Below are positions 1 to 5,211 of a stretch of 5,211 nucleotides of DNA, one piece after another. A model generated the notes under the pieces. The model did not search any database, was not told where the DNA came from, and worked only from the letters and a program-made list of their open reading frames with translations. The translations under genes and the position numbers were made by a program. Numbering within the stretch: the first letter of the stretch is position 1; each line of letters opens with the position of its first letter. Source of the stretch: DASXTB01 sp036505615 (GTDB lineage Bacteria; Acidobacteriota; UBA6911; JACQSX01); NCBI GenBank assembly GCA_036505615.1, contig DASXTB010000081.1:1-5211 (forward strand), given 5' to 3'.

Positions 1-285
1 GCCGGGCAGCACCAGTCGTCCGCCGAGATCGATGACTTTGGTGGAGGAATCGCGATATGAACTGATGTCCTTCACCCTGCCTACGGCGAGGATTGTGCCG
101 CCGCTGATAGCCACAGCCTCGGCCCAAGGCTGGCGCGAGTCGAGAGTATAGATACGCCCGTTGAGTAATATCGTGTTCGCGACATGCGGTTGGGGCGTCT
201 GTGCTGCGCTCGCGCCCGCAGAAAGAATCGCAGAAATTAAAAGTAAGCTCCAAAGCCTTAAAAGAAGACGCGTTGTGTTCGACAA
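1..285 (-). CDS. Exported amidohydrolase, YtcJ-like, N-terminal fragment (runs off the left edge)
   Basis: The minus strand reads open from a TTG at 285 to the window edge, giving 95 residues. I chose TTG because a GGGAGAG ribosome-binding site lies 4-5 nt upstream, an in-frame TAG lies just beyond it (about 313-315), and the frame has no ATG before the conserved domain. The protein begins MSNTTRLLLRLWSLLL, a basic then hydrophobic signal peptide, with likely cleavage after ASA or SAA near residue 27-28, so it probably acts in the periplasm. After that come NTILLNGRIYTLD, the phrase PWAEAVAISGGTILAVG, and VIDLGGRLVLPG. This is the N-terminal beta-sandwich of metal-dependent amidohydrolases and resembles the YtcJ / N-substituted formamide deformylase group. 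The metal-binding HxH motif and the rest of the catalytic domain lie outside the window, so substrate and activity cannot be judged. The regulator gene ends 35 bp upstream on the same strand, and I see no separate promoter in that gap, so the two genes are probably co-transcribed. Confidence 0.85.
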   Translation of the reverse strand, partial: MSNTTRLLLRLWSLLLISAILSAGASAAQTPQPHVANTILLNGRIYTLDSRQPWAEAVAISGGTILAVGRVKDISSYRDSSTKVIDLGGRLVLPG

Positions 286-297
286 GCCACTCTCCCG
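283..297 (-). promoter_or_regulatory. Ribosome-binding site and TTG start of the amidohydrolase
   Basis: Read on the minus strand, GGGAGAG is followed by TGGC and the TTG start codon. The strong purine-rich site at correct spacing is what decides for a TTG start, since no ATG exists between the upstream in-frame stop and the conserved domain. Confidence 0.65.
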
Positions 298-320
298 TGT
301 CCGCTCGACGGACTATTCCG

Positions 321-1148
321 TTAGAAGGTTGGCGGAGTATTTACCCACAGCAGCCAAGTTTCGCTGCGCCCCGGATTCTTCCAGCTATGCGGCGTGGCAC
401 TCTCGAAATAGAAACTATCCCCTGGTTTGAGACGATATTTTTCTTCTTCGAGCTCAATGTGCAACTCACCGCGCAGTACGTAAAGAAACTCTTCGCCTTC
501 GTGAGCATATGACTCGCCACTGCCCGCTCTCGGGGCGAGACGAAATAAATGCGGCTCCATTACCGTGTTTCCCCACGCCAGCAGTTCCATGCGAACTCCC
601 GGACCTGCCTCCAACACCTTCCGCTGTTCGGGAGAAACCAGGCGACTATTGGATTCCGTGGGATCATAAAAATCAAGAATATTGGTCTTGTAAAAACGCG
701 CCAGCTTGCGCAGCGTGCTCACGGACGCGCTCATATGGGAGCGTTCAAGTGCGCTAAGAAACCCCACCGAGATGCCGGCAGCCTTTGCCACGCGGGCCAG
801 AGAAAGTTTTCGATTCTTGCGCAATTGACGTAGACGAATGCCGATCGCGTTGGCAGCGCCGTTTGACGCGGGACGCACCAGGCCAGCCTGCTTAAGCATC
901 TGCACAATGGCGGGAGCGTTCAATCCTCTGACTTGGCGCAGGAAACGGGCCCGCTTGAGCAGTTTTACATCTGCCCCCGTGTAGAGACGATATTTGCTCG
1001 CAGTGCGCCGAGGGCGAGTGAGTCCCAGCTTCTCCCAGGAACGGATTGCCGACGGAGAAACGCCAACCAGGCGAGCCACGTCTCCGATTTTCAAACAGGG
1101 ATGCGGATTGGCGGACTTCATTTTTGGAACTGGCATTCTGCATACCAT
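321..1148 (-). CDS. MerR-HTH / XRE-HTH / cupin three-domain transcriptional regulator
   Basis: This 275-residue cytoplasmic DNA-binding protein has three parts. Residues about 18-88 (LKIGDVARLVGVSPSAIRSWE, then the RxxxKYRLYTGADVKLLKRARFLR region) match a MerR-type winged helix-turn-helix. Residues about 102-158 (IRLRQLRKNRKLSLARVAKA, then GISVGFLSALERS and STLRKLARFY) match an XRE/Cro-type helix-turn-helix. Residues about 197-275 form a cupin with HEGEEFLYVLRGEL and GDSFYF...ATPHSWKN, ending NTPPTF, as in PuuR-like XRE-cupin regulators. Putative metal or ligand residues are H216, E220 and H254; Tyr214 takes the place of the first His of the classical HxH. The long helix and effector domain of a normal MerR protein are absent. 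Cupin regulators of this kind usually sense a small metabolite, but the ligand here is unknown. The start is uncertain: ATGs at codons 1, 5 and 10 are all possible and none has a clear ribosome-binding site; conserved sequence starts near residue 17. It is divergent from the receptor gene and 35 bp upstream of the amidohydrolase on its own strand. Confidence 0.92.
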   Translation of the reverse strand: MVCRMPVPKMKSANPHPCLKIGDVARLVGVSPSAIRSWEKLGLTRPRRTASKYRLYTGADVKLLKRARFLRQVRGLNAPAIVQMLKQAGLVRPASNGAANAIGIRLRQLRKNRKLSLARVAKAAGISVGFLSALERSHMSASVSTLRKLARFYKTNILDFYDPTESNSRLVSPEQRKVLEAGPGVRMELLAWGNTVMEPHLFRLAPRAGSGESYAHEGEEFLYVLRGELHIELEEEKYRLKPGDSFYFESATPHSWKNPGRSETWLLWVNTPPTF

Positions 1149-1179
1149 CGAAAGATGGTCACGAAGAACAATTTTTCCC

Positions 1180-1209
1180 TTGACAGTGTGATACCAGGTT
1201 CTCTAACCT
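1180..1209 (+). promoter_or_regulatory. Candidate promoter of the TonB-dependent receptor gene
   Basis: A perfect -35 box, TTGACA (1180-1185), is followed after 18 bp by TAACCT (1204-1209), which matches the -10 consensus at only three of six positions. A good -35 with a poor -10 fits a promoter that needs an activator, but that is inference. Expected transcription start is near 1216, leaving a leader of about 75 nt. The promoter overlaps and faces the regulator promoter. Confidence 0.45.
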
Positions 1210-1229
1210 TACGCGATTATAGCAAGGTT
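1196..1229. promoter_or_regulatory. Candidate operator: three AGGTT-type half-sites
   Basis: The pattern is AGGTT (1196-1200), 4 bp, AACCTT (1205-1210), 13 bp, AAGGTT (1224-1229). The first two form an inverted repeat with 5-bp arms; the second and third form a perfect 6-bp inverted repeat. The outer dyad brackets the TATAAT of the regulator promoter, and the middle half-site covers the weak -10 of the receptor promoter. The site lies between the regulator gene and its divergent neighbour, the usual place for an autoregulatory operator. Binding by the regulator is inferred, not shown. Confidence 0.45.
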
Positions 1230-1243
1230 TGCGTTGGACGCAA
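1216..1243 (-). promoter_or_regulatory. Promoter of the regulator (and probably the amidohydrolase)
   Basis: On the minus strand there is a perfect TATAAT -10 box at 1221-1216, preceded by TGC, which makes an extended -10 (TGnTATAAT). A partial -35, TTGCGT (1243-1238), lies 16 bp upstream. Transcription should start near 1209, giving a leader of about 60 nt before the ATG at 1148. The -10 sits between two AGGTT-type half-sites, which suggests autoregulation. Confidence 0.65.
1229..1243. repeat. Perfect 6-bp inverted repeat TTGCGT-TGG-ACGCAA
   Basis: Arms 1229-1234 and 1238-1243 are exactly complementary around a 3-nt centre. The right arm is the -35 box of the regulator promoter read on the minus strand. 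In the receptor mRNA the same bases could fold into a small hairpin in the 5' leader. It could be a second operator, an RNA structure or chance. Confidence 0.4.
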
Positions 1244-1281
1244 TACGTCATTTTTCAACCTAAACTTTCAGCGGTAAATTT

Positions 1282-1286
1282 GGAGG
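1282..1286 (+). promoter_or_regulatory. Shine-Dalgarno site of the receptor gene
   Basis: GGAGG ends 5 nt before the ATG at 1292. It fixes the start there instead of at the in-frame TTG at 1229, which would add 21 residues ahead of a complete signal peptide. Confidence 0.85.
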
Positions 1287-1291
1287 TCTTC

Positions 1292-4200
1292 ATGCGATCC
1301 TCGACAATGCTCTGGGCGGCGCGCGTTCTGCTTGTCCTCTTTTGTCTGATGGGTTCGACCGTCATGCTTGCCCAAAGTACGGGGGGCAGGGTAGTCGGAC
1401 GGGTTGCGGACCCAAGTGGTGCCGTTTTGGCCGGAGTAAAAGTGACATTGACCAACGAGGCGACGGGAGTCAGTCGTTCAGCGCAAACCAATTCCAGTGG
1501 CGACTACGTTTTCGTGGAAGTTCCGCCTGGAAACTATCGCGTGGAGTTCGAGCAGACGGGTTTCAAGAAGAATATCCAGAAAGAAGTGACGGTTGAAGTC
1601 AATGGTGTGGTCACGCTGAATTCAACTTTGCAGGTAGGTGCTGCGCAAGAGACGATAGAAGTCACTTCCGAAGCGCCGCTGGTTGACACTACCAGCACGC
1701 AGCTCGGCGCGGTGGTCAATGATCGGTCCGTTTCGCTCCTTCCTCTCGCTGAGCGCAATACTTATCAGTTCCTAAGCTTGCAGCCCGGCGTGCAATCGAC
1801 TACGGGCGGCGATTTGTTCTACGGTTCCGATCGGGCAGGTGTAGTTTCGGTAAATGGCGGCCGTGGTCGTTCCAACAACTTCAGCGTCAACGGCGGAGAT
1901 GCCAACGATCAATTCGCCAACTTGCCTGCCGTCCAGCCTACTCCCGACAGCATTCAGGAATTCCGGGTGTTGACTAACACCTTCGATGCGGAATATGGGC
2001 GTAATTCGGGGGCCATTGTCAACGTGGTCACGAAATCAGGCAGCAACGAATTTCACGGGAATGTTTACGAATTCTTCCGCAATAAATCACTGAACGCAAA
2101 AGGCTATTTCGACTCTGAGAAGCCCACCTTTATTCAGAACGAGTTTGGTGGGACCTTCGGTGGACCCGTCATCAAGGATCGCACTTTTTTCTTTGTGTCG
2201 TATGAAGGAGAACGCCAACGCAGAGGGATTTCGTCGGGAACAATTACTGTCCCCACCGAAGCGGAGCGCTTGGGTGATTTCTCGGCCGGAGACCCCTTTG
2301 CCGGCACACTGTCGAATTCGTTCGCTCTGAATCAACGGCCTGGCTGCGCGGCAGCCGTGGGTCAACCGATCGTAGATGGGATGCTATATTCAGACCTATT
2401 TCCCGGTAACCAGATTCCAATCGAGTGCATGGACCCAACCGCCGTGGACCTAATGAATCAGTTCATCCCACACGCTAACGTCGGGACGGATCTTTTTTCT
2501 TCGGTTCCGGTCCAGCGATTGCGCAACGACCAATTCACTTTCCGCTTCGATCACCACCTCAACAATAAACAGCAGTTGAGCGCGTACTACTATTTCAACG
2601 ACGATAATTTGGGGAAACCATTCGCGAGATTCCAAGCCGGGGGCGCCAATGTGCCTGGATTCGGCGATCAGAGCCTCGACCGTTACCAGCAATGGAACCT
2701 GAGTCACAATTGGGCGGCAAGCAACACTCTGGTCAACGAATTCCGCTTCACTTATTTTCGCCAGGCCCAGGGAACCTTTCTTCACCCGCAGCACACTAAT
2801 TTGGTTACTGACTCTTGCACGTCGGCGGTGCCGGCGGGAACCTGCTTCGCCGATCCTAACAATCCCCGGTTCGGGATCACGCCGAACCTCGGACCCAATC
2901 GCGAGGGTGTGCCCTTCATAGCAATTTCCGGCGGTCCTTCTCTCGGTAATAACTTTGAGGGAGAATTGCCTCAGATCGGAAACACGTTTCAATGGACAGA
3001 TAATCTGACCAAGGTTAAGGGCGGCCACACCATGAAGTTCGGTGCAGATTTGCGCCGGCAGCGCTTCGACCAAACTCTGTACTTTGACATCAATGGCGAT
3101 TACTCGTATTTCGGTGGTGGACCAAATGATCCTGGATACGCAAATCTATTCCCCAACTATTTGCTTGGTTTCCCCGATTCCTATTTGCAAGGTTCCGCAC
3201 AGACCGAGAACGTCCGCAGCACTATCTTCGCCTTGTTCGGCCAGGACAGCTGGAAGATTAGGCGGAATGTAACTTTGAACTATGGATTACGATGGGAGCT
3301 TCAGACGCCGCTTACCGACATCGGCCATCGCGTCCAGACGTTCCGGCCGGGACAGAATTCCGCCATTTACCCTTGCCAGCTCTCGGCCAATAGCGTTGCA
3401 AACTTCCAGGGTCTTGGGATTGCTAATCCGGACTGCAACAACACGGGTGTCGTACCAACTGGCCTGGTTGTTCCCGGAGATACGGGAGTTCCTGCAGGAT
3501 TGACTCAGACTTACTACAAGGCCTTCGCACCCCGGATCGGTATCGCATGGAGTCCAGGGGATTCTGGAAAAACCAGCATTCGCGCCGGCTGGGGATTGTT
3601 CTACAACCCGATCGAACAACTGGTACTCGAGCAGTTCAGCGCCGAGCCACCCTTCGGCGGAAGTTCGTTTGTTTCCAACACTCTATTCAACACACCGTTC
3701 TTAGGGCAGGACGAGGCTACGGTAAATCCTAATCCGTTCAATGGGATTCTTGATCCGCCGCGGGGCCAGCCGATCGACTGGTCGACCTTCCGTCCCATTC
3801 TGCTGTTCGGCCAGTTTCAACCCAATCTGCGCACGCAATATTCCGCGCAGTACAACCTTTCAATCCAGCGCGAGATCGGCAAAGGTACGGTGTTCCAAAT
3901 CGGCTACGTCGGTTCACAGGGACATCGCTTACTGGCCACACATGATTTGAATTACGGCAATGCACAGACTTGTCTCGATCTGCAAAATATTTCTGATCAG
4001 ACCCTAGACCCGAACCTGGCATGCGGCCAATTTTTCGCCGATAGCTCCTACTTCATCCCTGCTGGCGAGATTCCTATGGGTGTCACTCTTCACTTGCTGT
4101 ACGGCTCAGTCCCGACCGTAACTGGTCCTAATCCAACTGACATCACCCTGGTGGGCTTACGCCGCTACAGTTCGCCATCGTGTGAGCCGACCACCGGAGC

Positions 4201-5011
4201 CGGCTGTCCGCCCGATGGCATCCCTGTTTTTTCCAGCGTATTTGCCCAAGACACGGTGGCAAATTCCAACTACAACTCGTTACAGACGAGCCTCGAGAAG
4301 CGTTTTGGCGAAGGACTGCAGTTGCAGCTTGCTTATACTTTCAGCAAATCAATCGACAATGCTTCTAGTTTCGAGAATATTTTAGATCCTCTTGATTTCA
4401 GACATAGCCGTTCGTTATCGCTGTTCGATTCTCGGCATCGTTTCGTGCTTAGCTATTACTGGGAACTCCCTATACCCAAGAAAGAGGGTTTCGCGGGAAA
4501 GCTCTTGAATGGATGGGCGCTTTCAGGGATTACCACTTTCCAAAGTGGTTTTCCGATTCGTATCCTTTCCTCGGATGATAACGAGCTCATGAACAGTTTT
4601 GATTTCGAATTGCCTGGACGTCCGGACCTTGTGGGCAAGTTCACTACTCGCGATCCCCATACCACCGGATGCGTGGCTGGTACTGGTACCTCATGTTCGC
4701 CTGCTGATCAGGTCCCCAACCAGTATTTCGACCCTAATGCTTTCGCGCCACAAGCCCTAGGTACTCTGGGCACGGCGCCACGGACCATCTGTTGCGGGCC
4801 AGGAATCAATAATTTCGATGTTTCCATACTCAAGAGCACGCCTTTGAGCGAAAGGATGCGGATGGAATTCCGCGCTGAGTTCTTCAACATCGCAAATCAC
4901 TCGCAATTCTTCCAGCCGGATGGGAATATTTCCGATGGATCGGATTTCGGGCGTATTTCCCGGGCAAAGGACCCGAGACTGATTGAATTCGCGGCAAAGT
5001 TATTCTTTTAG
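1292..5011 (+). CDS. TonB-dependent outer-membrane receptor with N-terminal carboxypeptidase-regulatory-like domain
   Basis: The product has 1239 residues, a usual size for acidobacterial Oar/TonB-type receptors. Such proteins are outer-membrane beta-barrels that import ligands using energy passed on by TonB-ExbBD. Residues 1-27 are a signal peptide, with likely cleavage MLA|Q. Residues about 30-115 form a carboxypeptidase-regulatory-like beta-sandwich (GRVADPSGAVLAGVKVTLTN, then SGDYVFVEVPPGNYRVEFEQ). Residues 120-134 (ETIEVTSEAPLVDTT) occupy the place where a TonB box would be expected, though no clear consensus is visible. The plug follows at about 135-250, with VSVNGGRGRSNNFSVNGG and EYGRNSGAIVNVVTKSG. 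The barrel runs from about 255 to the end, with strands such as YKAFAPRIGIAWSP, LQTSLEKRFGEGLQLQLAYTFSKS and MRMEFRAEFFNIANH. It ends in AAKLFF; the terminal Phe is typical of outer-membrane proteins. The mature chain has 14 cysteines in seven close pairs, apparently in loops. The ligand cannot be predicted; the gene is intact and faces away from the cupin regulator. Confidence 0.95.
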   Translation: MRSSTMLWAARVLLVLFCLMGSTVMLAQSTGGRVVGRVADPSGAVLAGVKVTLTNEATGVSRSAQTNSSGDYVFVEVPPGNYRVEFEQTGFKKNIQKEVTVEVNGVVTLNSTLQVGAAQETIEVTSEAPLVDTTSTQLGAVVNDRSVSLLPLAERNTYQFLSLQPGVQSTTGGDLFYGSDRAGVVSVNGGRGRSNNFSVNGGDANDQFANLPAVQPTPDSIQEFRVLTNTFDAEYGRNSGAIVNVVTKSGSNEFHGNVYEFFRNKSLNAKGYFDSEKPTFIQNEFGGTFGGPVIKDRTFFFVSYEGERQRRGISSGTITVPTEAERLGDFSAGDPFAGTLSNSFALNQRPGCAAAVGQPIVDGMLYSDLFPGNQIPIECMDPTAVDLMNQFIPHANVGTDLFSSVPVQRLRNDQFTFRFDHHLNNKQQLSAYYYFNDDNLGKPFARFQAGGANVPGFGDQSLDRYQQWNLSHNWAASNTLVNEFRFTYFRQAQGTFLHPQHTNLVTDSCTSAVPAGTCFADPNNPRFGITPNLGPNREGVPFIAISGGPSLGNNFEGELPQIGNTFQWTDNLTKVKGGHTMKFGADLRRQRFDQTLYFDINGDYSYFGGGPNDPGYANLFPNYLLGFPDSYLQGSAQTENVRSTIFALFGQDSWKIRRNVTLNYGLRWELQTPLTDIGHRVQTFRPGQNSAIYPCQLSANSVANFQGLGIANPDCNNTGVVPTGLVVPGDTGVPAGLTQTYYKAFAPRIGIAWSPGDSGKTSIRAGWGLFYNPIEQLVLEQFSAEPPFGGSSFVSNTLFNTPFLGQDEATVNPNPFNGILDPPRGQPIDWSTFRPILLFGQFQPNLRTQYSAQYNLSIQREIGKGTVFQIGYVGSQGHRLLATHDLNYGNAQTCLDLQNISDQTLDPNLACGQFFADSSYFIPAGEIPMGVTLHLLYGSVPTVTGPNPTDITLVGLRRYSSPSCEPTTGAGCPPDGIPVFSSVFAQDTVANSNYNSLQTSLEKRFGEGLQLQLAYTFSKSIDNASSFENILDPLDFRHSRSLSLFDSRHRFVLSYYWELPIPKKEGFAGKLLNGWALSGITTFQSGFPIRILSSDDNELMNSFDFELPGRPDLVGKFTTRDPHTTGCVAGTGTSCSPADQVPNQYFDPNAFAPQALGTLGTAPRTICCGPGINNFDVSILKSTPLSERMRMEFRAEFFNIANHSQFFQPDGNISDGSDFGRISRAKDPRLIEFAAKLFF

Positions 5012-5041
5012 TTGCTAGCACGGCCCAAGGCGCACTCTAAT
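5012..5041 (+). promoter_or_regulatory. Weak candidate promoter for the aminotransferase gene
   Basis: TTGCTA (5012-5017) and TCTAAT (5036-5041) match -35 and -10 consensus at four and five of six positions, with an 18-bp spacer. It overlaps the hairpin at 5023-5051. The gene may equally be read through from the receptor gene. Confidence 0.25.
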
Positions 5042-5051
5042 TTGCTTGGGC
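5023..5051 (+). terminator. Hairpin after the receptor gene, possible weak terminator
   Basis: GCCCAAG (5023-5029) and CTTGGGC (5045-5051) are a perfect 7-bp inverted repeat with a 15-nt loop, 11 bp past the stop codon. No run of T follows (ATAATCTAATGG), so it is not a classic intrinsic terminator; it could protect the 3' end of the mRNA or attenuate read-through. Confidence 0.35.
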
Positions 5052-5093
5052 ATAATCTAATGGCCGCATTCCGGCTTGAGAATCGGATAAGCA

Positions 5094-5211
5094 ATGTACC
5101 CAGCTTTACAGCACGAACTTGATCTCTTCCAGCGCCGTACGCCCAAGTCGGCGGAGGCGCATAAACGTAACTTGAAACGAATTCCTCTTGGGGTGGCCAG
5201 CAACTACCGCG
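5094..5211 (+). CDS. Class III aminotransferase, glutamate-1-semialdehyde aminomutase-like, N-terminal fragment (runs off the right edge)
   Basis: Thirty-nine complete codons are visible, beginning MYPALQHELDLFQRR and continuing through KSAEAHKRNLKRIPLGVASNYR. The pattern of a basic helix followed by R-IP-GV-S-R resembles the N-terminus of class III PLP-dependent aminotransferases of the glutamate-1-semialdehyde 2,1-aminomutase type, where the equivalent phrase is IPGGVNSPVR. The PLP lysine and all other catalytic residues are beyond the window, so the reaction cannot be assigned; an amino-acid or amine transaminase is as likely as a true haem-pathway aminomutase. The start is well fixed upstream because an in-frame TAA (5088-5090) lies one codon before the ATG. 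The ribosome-binding site is weak (GGATAA region). It follows the receptor gene by 82 bp on the same strand, so shared transcription is possible. Confidence 0.6.
   Translation, partial: MYPALQHELDLFQRRTPKSAEAHKRNLKRIPLGVASNYR

Noticed and set aside
161..833. Several plus-strand open frames of 82-103 codons across the left part
   Set aside because: They lie antisense to the amidohydrolase and the regulator, whose minus-strand frames carry clear family motifs; the plus-strand translations look like random sequence.
933..1277. Plus-strand 114-codon frame crossing the start of the regulator and the intergenic region
   Set aside because: It is antisense to the conserved MerR-type domain and overlaps both promoters; no family resemblance.
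1229..1291. Upstream in-frame TTG start for the receptor, adding 21 residues
   Set aside because: It would put polar residues ahead of a complete signal peptide, lacks a ribosome-binding site and falls in the promoter region, while the ATG at 1292 has GGAGG at ideal spacing.
2450..3073. 207-codon open frame on the minus strand inside the receptor gene
   Set aside because: It is fully antisense to conserved barrel coding sequence, the translation shows no recognisable domain, and no ribosome-binding site or promoter supports it. It is a codon-bias shadow.
1960..5145. Frequent GAATTC hexamers through the right part
   Set aside because: Most arise from Glu-Phe or Asn-Ser type codon pairs in the receptor at irregular spacing; no sign of an organised repeat.
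1..5211. Defence system, mobile element or CRISPR array
   Set aside because: No transposase, integrase, nuclease, toxin-antitoxin pair, terminal inverted repeat or spaced direct repeat is visible; all coding space is explained by the four genes.

Overview
The window looks like a chromosomal piece of a moderate-GC Gram-negative bacterium, most likely an acidobacterium. The main reason is the large outer-membrane receptor at 1292-5011. Its layout is a signal peptide, a carboxypeptidase-regulatory-like domain, a TonB plug and a very long barrel. It also carries plug signatures such as VNGGRGRSNNFSVNGG and EYGRNSGAIVNVVTKSG, which I associate with the expanded TonB-dependent receptor families of Acidobacteria. 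This taxonomic call is inference from family knowledge; no rRNA or marker gene is present.

Layout, left to right. (1) 1-285, minus strand, partial: the N-terminus of an exported YtcJ-like amidohydrolase, starting at a TTG not reported as an obvious ATG ORF. (2) 321-1148, minus strand: a complete 275-residue regulator combining a MerR-type helix-turn-helix, an XRE/Cro-type helix-turn-helix and a C-terminal PuuR-like cupin. (3) 1149-1291: a 143-bp divergent control region with a strong minus-strand promoter, a plus-strand promoter candidate lying face to face with it, and a cluster of AGGTT half-sites. (4) 1292-5011, plus strand: the TonB-dependent receptor (1239 residues). (5) 5012-5093: a short gap with a hairpin and a weak promoter candidate. 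(6) 5094-5211, plus strand, partial: the N-terminus of a class III (glutamate-1-semialdehyde aminomutase-like) aminotransferase.

A reasonable working model is a small nutrient-acquisition locus. The receptor imports a ligand across the outer membrane, the exported amidohydrolase hydrolyses an amide-type compound, and the aminotransferase processes an amine or amino acid. The cupin regulator senses a metabolite and controls both directions from the shared intergenic region. The substrate cannot be read from the sequence, and the functional link between genes is inferred from position only. The most interesting signals are the two-DNA-binding-domain cupin regulator, the overlapping face-to-face promoters with their half-site cluster, and seven local cysteine pairs in the receptor. 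I see no tRNA, rRNA, CRISPR array or insertion sequence.
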